From assembly GCF_002954325.1 (NCBI RefSeq), contig NZ_MQVX01000001.1:997546-1061545 (forward strand): a stretch of 64,000 nucleotides of DNA, given 5' to 3'. The stretch is from Aureicoccus marinus (lineage in GTDB: Bacteria; Bacteroidota; Bacteroidia; Flavobacteriales; Flavobacteriaceae). The number at the start of each line of letters is the position of its first letter. Within the stretch, counting starts at the first letter, position 1. The notes below the pieces were generated by a model, which did not search any database, was not told the DNA's origin, and was given only the letters and a program-made list of their open reading frames with translations. Below, piece after piece: positions 1 to 8,081 of this stretch. A program made the position numbers and the translations under genes.

Positions 1-750
1 AAGAATAGCAATCTCTAGTTTTTCACGAGGAGTGGTGTTTTCGGTACTTTGGCTATAGGCCTCCAAGGCCAACTTGGCTTCCTGGAAATCGTCTAAGGCC
101 CCTACCGATCCCTGTAACCTGCGATAATGCCCTAATTGATTGTAGTAGGCAGCTTTATCCAAAAGATTGCCGCTTTCCATTCTGGGCTTCGCATAGTACA
201 CATAGGCATCGCGAGCTTGTTTGTAAAGGCCGAGATTTTCGTAGAGATCGTGAAAGATGATTTCTTCCTCAAAGCCTAAGGACTTCTGCTCTTCTCTTAT
301 CTCAAGCTGTTTACTGTATAAATGAAGGTATCCATAGTTCTGATCCATCACCCGTAACAATTCAGCTCGACAAGCCGGTAATAATTGCGTATCGTCTAAG
401 AGGTCCTGCCCTATCTGAATACTTTTTGCATGCTCGTTCAGATCGGTATAAATCCTTGAGCGTAAGGTGTTATAAATACGTATAGCGGAAGAATCTCTGA
501 GTTCCTTGGAAGCTTCCAGAAAGACTTCGATTCGACTCAACCAATCAGACCCCGTGTTTTCCACATAGCGGTTATCTGTTTCAATAAAATACTCGAAGCG
601 GTCTTGGGGCTCTGTAAATTCTTCAAATTGACGCAGACTGCTCCCTGGATTGGTTTGACCAAAAACCACAGGTATAGAGCCTGCAAACAGTAATGCTGCG
701 CAGGTGGACAGTAGTAAGGATTTAGCTTGTGTAAAGGTGCCCCTTATCAT
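1..750 (-). CDS. Secreted TPR-repeat protein, N-terminal part (runs off window)
   Basis: An open frame reads leftward from an ATG at 750 and stays open for 250 codons to the window edge, so the gene is truncated by the window. It begins with a signal peptide of about 32 residues (MIRGTFTQAK start, hydrophobic core, then VVFGQ). The rest is helical and rich in Ala, Leu, Tyr and Glu, with spacing typical of tetratricopeptide repeats. In Flavobacteriia such N-termini usually belong to periplasmic TPR sensor kinases or TPR-LuxR/LytTR proteins. The LytTR response regulator just upstream on the same strand supports a signalling role, but the kinase half is not visible. Two terminator-like hairpins separate it from the regulator, so it probably has its own promoter. 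Confidence 0.7.
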   Translation of the reverse strand, partial: MIRGTFTQAKSLLLSTCAALLFAGSIPVVFGQTNPGSSLRQFEEFTEPQDRFEYFIETDNRYVENTGSDWLSRIEVFLEASKELRDSSAIRIYNTLRSRIYTDLNEHAKSIQIGQDLLDDTQLLPACRAELLRVMDQNYGYLHLYSKQLEIREEQKSLGFEEEIIFHDLYENLGLYKQARDAYVYYAKPRMESGNLLDKAAYYNQLGHYRRLQGSVGALDDFQEAKLALEAYSQSTENTTPREKLEIAIL

Positions 751-850
751 AGTTTCAAATGTACTACTAAGGATGTATTTCCCTGAATTTTTGTTGTAAA
801 GAAATCGGCAGCTGTGGTCTAACCCCCTTGTTGCCCATTTTTAGACATTA

Positions 851-881
851 AAAAAGGCTTCCTCCGGAGAAGAAGCCCTTT
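851..881 (-). terminator. Rho-independent terminator
   Basis: GGCTTC and GAAGCC form a stem around a loop that contains TCCGGA. On the minus strand the stem is followed by a run of six T. It lies downstream of the 1042-1068 terminator, so it would end a second, short leftward transcript. Confidence 0.6.
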
Positions 882-1041
882 TACGAGAACACTATATGAA
901 AATGAAAAAATTACTTTGTTGACGTCTTCAGCTCTATCGAAGAAGAACACTTCAAAAGTAGGTCGATGTCGAGAAGAGCAAAAAGGATTGTTGTGAAATG
1001 GCCAAAGCTTGTGGCGTGCAAGGCAGTTTTTGATTTTTAGC

Positions 1042-1068
1042 AAAAAAAAGACCCCAAATAGGGGCCTT
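1042..1068 (-). terminator. Terminator of the response-regulator operon
   Basis: On the minus strand GGCCCC-TATTT-GGGGTC is followed by eight T. It lies about 20 bases after the regulator stop codon at 1090, as expected for the end of the menA-regulator transcript. Confidence 0.8.
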
Positions 1069-1089
1069 AGTCTGTTAAAAAGAGTAGTT

Positions 1090-1851
1090 CTAAGAATTCA
1101 TCGCAGAAATGATGAACTCTTTGAAGTCTTTAGAAATCGGGATTACCGTGTCCTTAATCATGACATCCTTCGCATTGATCGCTTTGATGTGGTCCACATT
1201 GACGATATACGATTTATGCGCTCTGTGAAATTTATCGTTGGGCAGTTTCTCCAAATAATCTTTCAGAGGCGATCGAACGAGATACTTCTGTGAAGTGGTA
1301 TTGACTTCCAAATACACATTGTCCGCCTTGATAAACTGAATATCGTTGAAGTATACCCGATAATAGAGGTGCTGTTTCTTGATAAAGATAGAATCCTTCA
1401 AAACCGAGTTGGACATAAAGGAGTCTCCTTCAGAGGCACTCCCTGAGGCAGCATCTATCCTTTTCTGTTTTGAGTAATCAAAGTTGCCTAAAGCGATTTC
1501 GATAGCGGTATAGAGATCCTGCTGCTCAAAAGGCTTAACGAGGTATCCATCCGGCTTAACGGTCTTGGCACTTTCTACCGTAGCGCGATCTGCATTGGAA
1601 GTAACAAAAACGAAGGGGATGTGGTAATTGTCTCGAATATGCTTACCGAGATCGATCCCGGTCTTATCAGAAGCCAGAATGATGTCAATCAAAACCAGAT
1701 CCACGTGCTCCTTTTTAAGGACTTCAATGGCCTGTTCAAAGACGATAACATTATCGACAATCTCATAGCCAATTTCCTCCAACATAGACTGCATGTCATC
1801 CGCAATGATAACGTTGTCCTCGACAATGAGAATCTTAATAGGTCGTTCCAA
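1090..1851 (-). CDS. LytTR-family response regulator
   Basis: A 253-residue two-domain regulator. Residues 1-125 are a receiver domain with the acidic pair E11/D12, phosphoacceptor D56 (in VLIDI), T84 and K106 (in LVKP). Residues 150-250 are a LytTR DNA-binding domain (FIKADNVY, then FHRAHKSYIVN). LytTR regulators bind direct repeats and are usually phosphorylated by a membrane kinase, often of TPR type. The frame starts at TTG 1851; an in-frame stop lies six codons upstream and no in-frame ATG occurs before residue 20, so TTG is likely the real start. It follows menA by 32 bases and is probably co-transcribed with it. The cognate kinase is not certain; the truncated TPR gene downstream is a candidate. 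Confidence 0.88.
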   Translation of the reverse strand: MERPIKILIVEDNVIIADDMQSMLEEIGYEIVDNVIVFEQAIEVLKKEHVDLVLIDIILASDKTGIDLGKHIRDNYHIPFVFVTSNADRATVESAKTVKPDGYLVKPFEQQDLYTAIEIALGNFDYSKQKRIDAASGSASEGDSFMSNSVLKDSIFIKKQHLYYRVYFNDIQFIKADNVYLEVNTTSQKYLVRSPLKDYLEKLPNDKFHRAHKSYIVNVDHIKAINAKDVMIKDTVIPISKDFKEFIISAMNS

Positions 1852-1883
1852 ACTGTAGGGGTTTTTCTAAATAAACTCCTAAA

Positions 1884-2791
1884 TTAAGAAAATAATGCTT
1901 TGAGCAGAAAAAAGCTGAGAGACAGAAAAAAGGTCGATAGGGCAACAACTTTTAATTCCGGGTCTAATCTGGCGGGATCCGCTACGGAAGCAACCCGTCG
2001 AAGGTGTAAACTCAGGATCAAATAAGGAGAGAGCATCAGGTAGATTAACGGTTCTGCTCCAGTGATAAATAAGTAGCTTACGAAACAAATCAGAGAACCG
2101 ACTAATAGACTATAATGGTATTTTCTTCCCCATTCAAATCCATTTTGCACCACAAGAGTGTTTTTATCGTGTGCTTTATCAGACTGGTGGTCCCGAAGGT
2201 TATTCAAGTTTAAAACAGCGGTGCATAGCAAACCTATTCCAAAGGCGGGAAGTATTTCTATAGTGTTCCAGGATTGAGTGAGTACATAACGTGTTCCCCA
2301 AACGGCGAGCAGTCCAAAAAACAAGAGTACAGAAATATCTCCTAATCCTTTATAACCGTAGGGGTTCTTACCCATCGTATATTTAAGGGCTCCTCCAACA
2401 CTGATCAACGCCAAGGCAAAAAACATAACGATAAGGGGCAATTGATCAACTGCAAAGGCCTTCCAAAGTAAAATAAGCACCAAGGTGATGCTAATTCCAC
2501 TGCTCCAATAAATACCACGTAGCAATTCTTTGGGTTTGAGCGCACCGGTTTGTATGGCCCTAGCGGGACCTACCCGAGTCTCATCATCGGTTCCTTTTAC
2601 CCCATCCCCATAATCGTTCGCGAAATTCGAGGTAACCTGAAAACCGATGGTAATAAAGAGGCATAGCACAAAGAGTAACCAAGGAAAAGCGGTAGAATCT
2701 GCGACTAACCCAGCGCCGAATAAAATACCGGAAACAGAAAGAGGGAGGTTCTCAAGCGGGCCGTTCGAACCCAAATTACGAGTTTACTCAA
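1884..2791 (-). CDS. menA: 1,4-dihydroxy-2-naphthoate polyprenyltransferase (MenA), apparent frameshift near the start
   Basis: A UbiA-superfamily integral membrane enzyme that prenylates 1,4-dihydroxy-2-naphthoate to demethylmenaquinone. Both Asp-rich motifs are present: NDYGDGVKGTDD near residue 55 and NLRDHQSDKAHD near residue 195. About eight membrane segments are visible. The uninterrupted frame begins only at TTG 2774 with an atypical SNGPLEN start. In the neighbouring frame, TTG 2791 directly follows the upstream stop and gives MSKLVIWVRTARLRT, the usual MenA N-terminus, which joins to LPLSVSG if one C is restored at about 2744-2750. The corrected product would have 302 residues. This is either a sequencing error or a recent mutation. 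It is adjacent to the SPOR gene and 32 bases ahead of the LytTR regulator. Confidence 0.85.
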
Positions 2792-3388
2792 CTAGTCAGG
2801 CCTTTCGATTTGCAGACGCTTTCCGTCTTTGTAAGAAGCGACAAAAGCGTCTTTAAAGCCAATATCCACTAAGTGCAACCTGAAGTTCTGCGCCTCTTCC
2901 AAGGTCTCAAATGTTCCTATAGAATAAGCGTAATAAGGATTGGTCTTAACCAAATGCGTATTTGTAAGCGCATTGGGAGCTAAGGGAATATTACTGTCTA
3001 CCAAAGACTTCACTTGTACCGAGTAGACCTTTTCTTTGTTGAGGAACTTTTTAGCCAGGTAAAAATCCTTAACTAAACTCAGTTCTTCGTTCTGGTCCTT
3101 GAGGAATTCCAGACGTTTTCGTGCTTTTTCTAGGCTGTCCTGACTGGAAGATATGCGCTCTTCATACAATTCGTTGTGCGCATTCATTCCTGTGAAATAA
3201 GCGACCATGCCCAAGGCTCCAATCAAAAATATCGCCATTACTCCAATGAGTAAATAACGCTGTATTTTCAATTTCTTGAGGTCCTTATTCTTAAATTTTA
3301 TCTGATCTAAAAGGCGTTCATTGATGATCTGGGCCTTTTCGATATCCTTGTGCAAATCGAGCAAGTCGTTCTCTTCAATAAAAGGCAT
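2792..3388 (-). CDS. SPOR-domain-like single-pass membrane protein
   Basis: A 198-residue protein. Residues 1-45 are charged and helical (a cytoplasmic coiled coil), residues 46-68 form one transmembrane segment, residues 72-115 are a second coiled coil, and residues 120-198 resemble a SPOR fold (YSVQV, then YYAYSIGTFETLEEAQ and KDGKRLQIE). SPOR domains bind denuded septal peptidoglycan, which would place the C-terminus in the periplasm. The stop codon at 2792 abuts the probable TTG start of menA, so the two are likely translationally coupled. The gene begins about 100 bases after the CvfB-like gene. The partner and exact role are unknown. Confidence 0.7.
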   Translation of the reverse strand: MPFIEENDLLDLHKDIEKAQIINERLLDQIKFKNKDLKKLKIQRYLLIGVMAIFLIGALGMVAYFTGMNAHNELYEERISSSQDSLEKARKRLEFLKDQNEELSLVKDFYLAKKFLNKEKVYSVQVKSLVDSNIPLAPNALTNTHLVKTNPYYAYSIGTFETLEEAQNFRLHLVDIGFKDAFVASYKDGKRLQIERPD

Positions 3389-3485
3389 GTCAATTCAATT
3401 TTAGTTCATCACGGAATATGGGAAATCCGTTCACTTTGGGGCAAGTAAATGTAGTGAATTTACCGCTTTCAGAAAAGAAGTTTAA

Positions 3486-4322
3486 TCAATTGCTAATCAA
3501 TCGAATGCCTCCATCGACAAATTGGATATCCCTTTTCTTATAAAGGATGCCGGTAGCACGCTTAAAAGATTTCTTACTCATGCCCAAGCAGTTTTTGATT
3601 TCTTCGGCACTGGATTTGTCGTTTAAGGGTAAAAAGCCATCGGCTTTGAGCAAGCGTTCCTTGATTTCTTCTGCTTGTTGCTGCAATCCATCAATGCCCT
3701 GTTGCCTCAATCGAATATCCAATTTACCGTCGGCGCGTTGTTGATGAACAAAGCCATCTAATTCAAGGCCAGGAGCCAAATCTTCAAAGACATCCGAGTG
3801 AAAAACAAGCCCGGCATGAGCTTGATTTACAATCACTTCCCAACCCAATTCCGTCCTTCGTGCAACCAAAAGCTGAACCAGCTCTCCAACAGGCAGAGCC
3901 GGTTCAGGTACTGTAAAAAATGACTTGAGTCTCATCGTTGCCAGCAATCGAAAGCTCTTTGGATCTAGATAGCAGTGAACGAGTACAGATTCCCCTACTT
4001 CCAAAGGCCTTAATTGCTCTCGAAAAGGCAATAAAAGCTGTTTTTCCAGCCCCCAGTCAAGAAATGCGCCAACTTCAGTCAAAGCGGCTACCTCCAGGCA
4101 AGCAAAGTCATTGCGTTTGACCAAGGGTTTCAGATGGGTTGCAATAGGCCTTTCTTCATGATCTAAATAGCAAAAAACAGATACCTCCTCCCCTACTTCC
4201 GACGAAGAATCGGTATACTTAGTCGGGAGTAGAACTTCTGTCCCCTCTTCATCGGACAAAAAATACCCAACCGAACTCTTCCGAACAATCTCCAGGGTGT
4301 TATAATTCCCTAATTCTATCAT
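3486..4322 (-). CDS. CvfB-like S1 RNA-binding protein
   Basis: A 278-residue soluble protein matching the CvfB/YitL layout: S1-like OB folds over roughly residues 1-65, 70-135 and 140-210, then a C-terminal winged helix (NDKSSAEEIKNCLGMSKKSF) that ends in KKRDIQFVDGGIRL. In Staphylococcus, CvfB binds RNA and affects virulence gene expression. In Bacteroidota the role is not established. Annotation pipelines often call this family a GntR regulator because of the winged helix. It sits downstream of the terminator that ends the menF-menD-DUF2853 block, so it probably has its own promoter and leads the SPOR-menA-regulator transcript. Confidence 0.82.
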   Translation of the reverse strand: MIELGNYNTLEIVRKSSVGYFLSDEEGTEVLLPTKYTDSSSEVGEEVSVFCYLDHEERPIATHLKPLVKRNDFACLEVAALTEVGAFLDWGLEKQLLLPFREQLRPLEVGESVLVHCYLDPKSFRLLATMRLKSFFTVPEPALPVGELVQLLVARRTELGWEVIVNQAHAGLVFHSDVFEDLAPGLELDGFVHQQRADGKLDIRLRQQGIDGLQQQAEEIKERLLKADGFLPLNDKSSAEEIKNCLGMSKKSFKRATGILYKKRDIQFVDGGIRLISN

Positions 4323-4341
4323 AGTACTCCTTTTCTGGAAT

Positions 4342-4374
4342 AAAAAAAACCGCTCGGAAAGAGCGGCCTTCTTC
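4342..4374 (-). terminator. Terminator after the DUF2853 gene
   Basis: A perfect CCGCTC/GAGCGG stem is followed on the minus strand by eight T. It ends the menF-menD-DUF2853 block and separates it from the CvfB-like gene. Confidence 0.85.
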
Positions 4375-4388
4375 TTTCTTGAAGCAAT

Positions 4389-4733
4389 TTACTTATTGTA
4401 CACGCCTTCTTTGTTAAAATGCCTGGCGAGCATATAATAAATAACTGCTCTGTGTTTATTCTTTTCAGACCTTCCGTATCTGTCAATCACTGTGTTAATG
4501 GCTTCCAATAATTCAGGGCCATCCGCAAGACCGAGTTTCTTCATCAAAAAGTTGTTTTTCACGGTAGCCAGTTCCTTGTCATCGGAACCCGATACTTTAG
4601 AAGCGTCCATGTTGTAAATGGCAGGACCTAATCCGATGGTCACCTTCGTCAAGAAATCCATGTCCGGAGACTCTCCGAATTTCTCCTTGATGTCAGCGGC
4701 ATACTTTTCGATTAGTTCATCTCTTTTACTCAT
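4389..4733 (-). CDS. DUF2853 family protein
   Basis: A 114-residue all-helical soluble protein (MSKRDELIEKYAADIKEKFG, then MDFLTKVTIGLGPAIYNMDA, and a C-terminal YYMLARHFNKEGVY). It matches DUF2853, a small family without known biochemical function that commonly lies directly after menD in Flavobacteriia. Its ATG at 4733 overlaps the menD stop by eight bases, which implies translational coupling and a link to menaquinone synthesis or a shared expression need. A strong terminator follows. Confidence 0.88.
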   Translation of the reverse strand: MSKRDELIEKYAADIKEKFGESPDMDFLTKVTIGLGPAIYNMDASKVSGSDDKELATVKNNFLMKKLGLADGPELLEAINTVIDRYGRSEKNKHRAVIYYMLARHFNKEGVYNK

Positions 4734-6534
4734 AATGGGATAGTGTTTTATTGAATTTTAACTCTAAATTAAGAAACTCGAAATACTCCAGCAAAACTTT
4801 GTCATTGAGTTTCCGGGGTGTAAATACCTCCAGCAGAGCCGCTTGACTCGGTTTTTCGAATAAACTTTTCAAGCCCTCAGACAGTTCATTGGTCGTTTTC
4901 GCTGCTTTGTAGTCCAATTCGTATTGTTCACAGAGCAATTTCGCCGTTCGACCATGTGGGGTTTCAAAATGCTTTTCAAAAACAGGGGTTTCTTCTTTTC
5001 CTGGTAAAATTCTAAATATCCCACCACCATCATTATTAATCAGGATGACCTTTAAGTTCTCGTTCGCATAATTATTCCAAAAGGCATTGCAATCGTAAAA
5101 GAAACTGAGATCTCCTGTAACCAAGACTCCGGGATTGGGAGAACCATAAGAGACGCCCACAGCGGTAGAAGTGCTGCCATCTATACCGCTAGCTCCCCGA
5201 TTACAATAAGTCTTCCAAGAGTATTTATGCGGAAATAATTGGGCGTAGCGAATAGCGCTACTGTTGGCAAGATGCAAGTCATAGCCCTCCGGAATAGCTT
5301 TAAAAAGAGAAGAAAAGACCACAAAGTCCGAATAGGGAATTTGCTCGATATAGCGTTCGCGGTTGATTTCGTAGTTCTTCTTCAGGCTATTCCAAAGTCC
5401 GATATAGTTAGAGTCCGGAAAAGCAACGGTTGCATTGAGGCCTTTTTGGTATACCTGTTCCACAAAGTCTTCTGGACTAATTCGCCAATGTCCTTGCAAG
5501 CAGAAAAAAGTATCCAAGGGGCGGCTGTCTCCAATATGCCAATGCTCTACCGGGCCGTAATCCCGAAGAAATTTTTTAATCTTCTTTGAAACGATATGCC
5601 CGCCCAGGGTAACCAGAACTTCGGGTCTTAAGTCCTGAAAAATAGCCGCGGCTTCTTGTGTTTTTTCAACGGGGGCGATCACGCTGTCTATACTATCAAT
5701 CGAATCCGGATGATTCAGGTTCGAAGTGGTCTCGGTTAAGACGATCACCGAGGGGTCATCGATTAAACGGTTAAGCCAAGCCGGAGTGTTTTGAGGAGCA
5801 CAGTTCATTTGCCCTACCAGAATCAACTTGGAAGTCGCTTTTTCCCACAACTCAATTTTCTCAGTACTGACCTTAAGCTCTTCCGAGGAATTCACTTCTG
5901 CAAGACGGGGTTGAAAAGCACTTATCAATTCAGCATCCGAAATACTCACTTGGCTATACAAGGGTTCCTCCAGAGGAATATTGAGGTGTACAGGCCCCTT
6001 TCTCTCCTTCCAAGACCCTATGGCCATTTCTATAGCGTCCGCATTCTTTTGATGAACCTGTTCGGGGTCCATATCGAGGTAGTGCGGAGCAAAAGAAGCG
6101 AGTTTCTTTATCGCATGCTCGACGTTCTGATGAAGGGTTTTGGAATGCACACAATGCTGTGCCAACACCTGATCTTGTCGTATGGTTTGCCCGTCTCCTC
6201 GATCGATTAAGTAAGCCGGACGATCGGCGGAAAGAACCAATAAGGGGACTTCACTGTAAAAGGCTTCACAAATGGCAGGATAGTAGTTCAGCAGCGCCGT
6301 TCCTGAAGTGCATATAAGGGCAACCGGATTTTGACTTTCCAAGGCCCTTCCTAAAGCAAAAAAAGCTGCACTACGTTCGTCGATGATGGTAAAGGTGCGG
6401 ATATCGGGATTCGAGCCAAAACTAAGCGCCAGAGGAGCACTTCTCGATCCCGGAGAAATAACGACCTCCTTGATGCCTTTTTGAAGACAGGCCGATAGGA
6501 GTTGTTGTGCCACTGGAATACTCGAAACCTTCAC
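4726..6534 (-). CDS. menD: 2-succinyl-5-enolpyruvyl-6-hydroxy-3-cyclohexene-1-carboxylate synthase (MenD)
   Basis: A 602-residue thiamine-diphosphate enzyme that joins isochorismate and 2-oxoglutarate, the committed step of menaquinone synthesis. The N-terminal pyrimidine-binding domain has VVISPGSRSAPL and the ADRP motif (LSADRPAYLIDRGDGQTI). The C-terminal pyrophosphate-binding domain has NRGASGIDGSTSTAVG and the GDLSFFYD...NNDGGGIF metal-binding region. The length is normal for Bacteroidota MenD. The start is GTG 6534; an ATG two bases upstream is out of frame. A consensus -7 box lies only five bases before the GTG, so this gene may also be read from a leaderless transcript in addition to read-through from the isochorismate synthase gene. 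Confidence 0.96.
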   Translation of the reverse strand: MKVSSIPVAQQLLSACLQKGIKEVVISPGSRSAPLALSFGSNPDIRTFTIIDERSAAFFALGRALESQNPVALICTSGTALLNYYPAICEAFYSEVPLLVLSADRPAYLIDRGDGQTIRQDQVLAQHCVHSKTLHQNVEHAIKKLASFAPHYLDMDPEQVHQKNADAIEMAIGSWKERKGPVHLNIPLEEPLYSQVSISDAELISAFQPRLAEVNSSEELKVSTEKIELWEKATSKLILVGQMNCAPQNTPAWLNRLIDDPSVIVLTETTSNLNHPDSIDSIDSVIAPVEKTQEAAAIFQDLRPEVLVTLGGHIVSKKIKKFLRDYGPVEHWHIGDSRPLDTFFCLQGHWRISPEDFVEQVYQKGLNATVAFPDSNYIGLWNSLKKNYEINRERYIEQIPYSDFVVFSSLFKAIPEGYDLHLANSSAIRYAQLFPHKYSWKTYCNRGASGIDGSTSTAVGVSYGSPNPGVLVTGDLSFFYDCNAFWNNYANENLKVILINNDGGGIFRILPGKEETPVFEKHFETPHGRTAKLLCEQYELDYKAAKTTNELSEGLKSLFEKPSQAALLEVFTPRKLNDKVLLEYFEFLNLELKFNKTLSHYE

Positions 6535-6538
6535 ATTA

Positions 6539-6546
6539 CAAAAATA
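6539..6546 (-). promoter_or_regulatory. -7 box (TATTTTTG) directly before menD
   Basis: A perfect match to the Bacteroidota TAnnTTTG element lies in the 37-base gap between the isochorismate synthase gene and menD. The final G is five bases from the GTG start, so transcription from here would begin at or next to the start codon. No clear -33 TTG is seen, so activity is uncertain. Confidence 0.45.
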
Positions 6547-6571
6547 CGGCGCCGCGCCCAGAACTCCCTCC

Positions 6572-7627
6572 TTAATCCCGGAAGAGTTCCAGCATAGTAT
6601 TCATTTTATGGCAGGTCTCTTCCCACTCCTTTTCAGGCATTGATTCTGAGGTTATGCCACCCCCAACATAAATACGGACTTCGTCTGGTTTCCACTCCAA
6701 ACAACGCAGGTTAACGAAGAGATCGGCGCTGACCGTTTTAACCGGTCCCAGATAACCGGTATAATACGCCCTGTCATAGCCTTCAACTTCTTTGAGAAAA
6801 GCCTTCGCCTTGTCTTTTGGAAGGCCACAAACTGCAGGGCTAGGGTGCAAACTTCGAGCGATATCAACGGCCTTGAGTCTTGTTTTGGCACGGACTACCG
6901 TCTTGAGGTGCCACAATTGACCTGCTCTAGCATCAAAAGGTCCTTCTAACTTCAAATCATCAACCTTGCCTTGAAGTAATTGTTGAATATATTGAGTGAC
7001 TAATCCCTGTTCGCGTTTTTCTTTTGCCGTCCATACAGGTGCTTCTCCTCCATTCGCTTTTTGCGTTCCAGCCAGAGAAAAGGTTTCTAATGCTTCTCCT
7101 TTGGACTTGACCAGAATTTCTGGACTGGCTCCCAACCAACAACCGGCCTTGGGGTGATGGAACCAATAACAAAACGCTGTTTCGTATTTGGACAGAGCTT
7201 TCATGAACAACTCAAGCGGATGAGCCTTCGCCTTTAGGCTGACACGTCTCGAAAAGACTACCTTTTCTAGGACACCCGTATTGAGCTCATGTAAACAACG
7301 CTGCAGTCCTTTTAGGTATTCTTCTTTGCCCTCTTCCTCAACCTTCTCTTCAATATGTAGGGTAAACCCTTGGGTAATGGGTTCACACAGCTGCCTAAAT
7401 TCTTCAACCCCCCAATAATCCTGTAACTCAGCATCAATACGGAAGGATGGCGTGTCATCATGAAAGGGAACCCATTCAAAAAAAGCTTCTGATTCGCAAT
7501 CCCTGTCTAGCGTTGGACCACTCCAGAGGTGAATTTCTTTTGAACCTGGAAGTCGAAACAAAGCAAAAGCTTTTTGCTGTTTCCATTGGCCAAAAAAGGA
7601 GGTTAACTGCTGAAGTTTTTCAGGCAT
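6572..7627 (-). CDS. menF: Isochorismate synthase (chorismate-binding enzyme)
   Basis: A 351-residue MST-family enzyme that converts chorismate to isochorismate, feeding MenD immediately downstream. The chorismate-binding core spans residues 100-350: KVVFSRR carries the general-base lysine, followed by WLGASPEIL, TFSLAGT, LHPSPAVCGLPK and YVGGGIT with EKEWEE. It is shorter at the N-terminus than E. coli MenF, as is usual in Bacteroidota. The ATG at 7627 overlaps the stop of the hotdog gene by eight bases. An isochorismate synthase for a siderophore is an alternative in principle, but the menD neighbour makes a menaquinone role nearly certain. Confidence 0.94.
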   Translation of the reverse strand: MPEKLQQLTSFFGQWKQQKAFALFRLPGSKEIHLWSGPTLDRDCESEAFFEWVPFHDDTPSFRIDAELQDYWGVEEFRQLCEPITQGFTLHIEEKVEEEGKEEYLKGLQRCLHELNTGVLEKVVFSRRVSLKAKAHPLELFMKALSKYETAFCYWFHHPKAGCWLGASPEILVKSKGEALETFSLAGTQKANGGEAPVWTAKEKREQGLVTQYIQQLLQGKVDDLKLEGPFDARAGQLWHLKTVVRAKTRLKAVDIARSLHPSPAVCGLPKDKAKAFLKEVEGYDRAYYTGYLGPVKTVSADLFVNLRCLEWKPDEVRIYVGGGITSESMPEKEWEETCHKMNTMLELFRD

Positions 7628-8081
7628 TTTTTGGCAGTGTAATTGTCGTCAATTTACACAGCGACACCAAGGCATCCGATTCATTAGTGACCCGAATATT
7701 CCAGAGTTGGGTCGTTCTTCCTTTATGAAGCAATTCCGCCCGGGCATAAACGTATCCTTCTCGGACACCCTTAACATGATTGGCCGAAATTTCTATACCA
7801 CGGATGATATTTTCCTGTGCATTTAAAAAGACGTAGCAAGCGGCGCTTCCTACGCTCTCGGCCAAGGCTGCCGTAGCTCCTCCATGTAAAACTCCATCAG
7901 GTTGGTAAACTGCAGGACCAACCGGCATCCGCGCGATTAAAAAATTCTGCCCAACATCTACGTATTCAATGTTCAAGGTTTCCATGAGGGTTCCCTTGGT
8001 TGTCTCATTGCAAATACCTAAAATTTTTTGCTTGTATTCTACTACATCGCTGGCTTGCGCACCCAATTCTTTTTCAGACAT
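7620..8081 (-). CDS. PaaI-type hotdog thioesterase, probable DHNA-CoA thioesterase
   Basis: A 153-residue single hotdog domain with PDGVLHGGATAALAESVGS. E75 lies at the position of the catalytic acid on the central helix, and HGG precedes it as in the PaaI/YdiI group. Some members of this group hydrolyse 1,4-dihydroxy-2-naphthoyl-CoA, the step between MenB and MenA. Position in a men cluster and eight-base overlap with the isochorismate synthase make that the favoured substrate, but this is inferred from context. Its ATG directly follows the stop of the upstream secreted-protein gene. Confidence 0.85.
   Translation of the reverse strand: MSEKELGAQASDVVEYKQKILGICNETTKGTLMETLNIEYVDVGQNFLIARMPVGPAVYQPDGVLHGGATAALAESVGSAACYVFLNAQENIIRGIEISANHVKGVREGYVYARAELLHKGRTTQLWNIRVTNESDALVSLCKLTTITLPKNA

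Larger units (their letters stand above)
751..1089. other. 339-base gene-poor gap with two minus-strand terminators
   Basis: No convincing protein gene is present. The gap holds two separate rho-independent terminators pointing leftward (listed separately). The roughly 165 bases between them could be a short independent transcript. Small frames here, such as a 24-codon basic frame at 966-1040 plus and a frame at 819-1043 minus, look like chance: the minus frame translates through a terminator hairpin. Confidence 0.5.

Noticed and set aside
966..1040. 24-codon basic frame on the plus strand (MSRRAKRIVVKWPK...)
   Set aside because: It looks like a small basic protein, but there is no promoter, no neighbour on that strand and no recognisable family; chance is more likely.
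819..1043. 74-codon minus-strand frame in the gap after the response regulator
   Set aside because: It translates straight through a terminator hairpin and shows no family pattern.
5239..6210. Long plus-strand frames inside menD
   Set aside because: Shadows of the strongly supported minus-strand gene; no family pattern.
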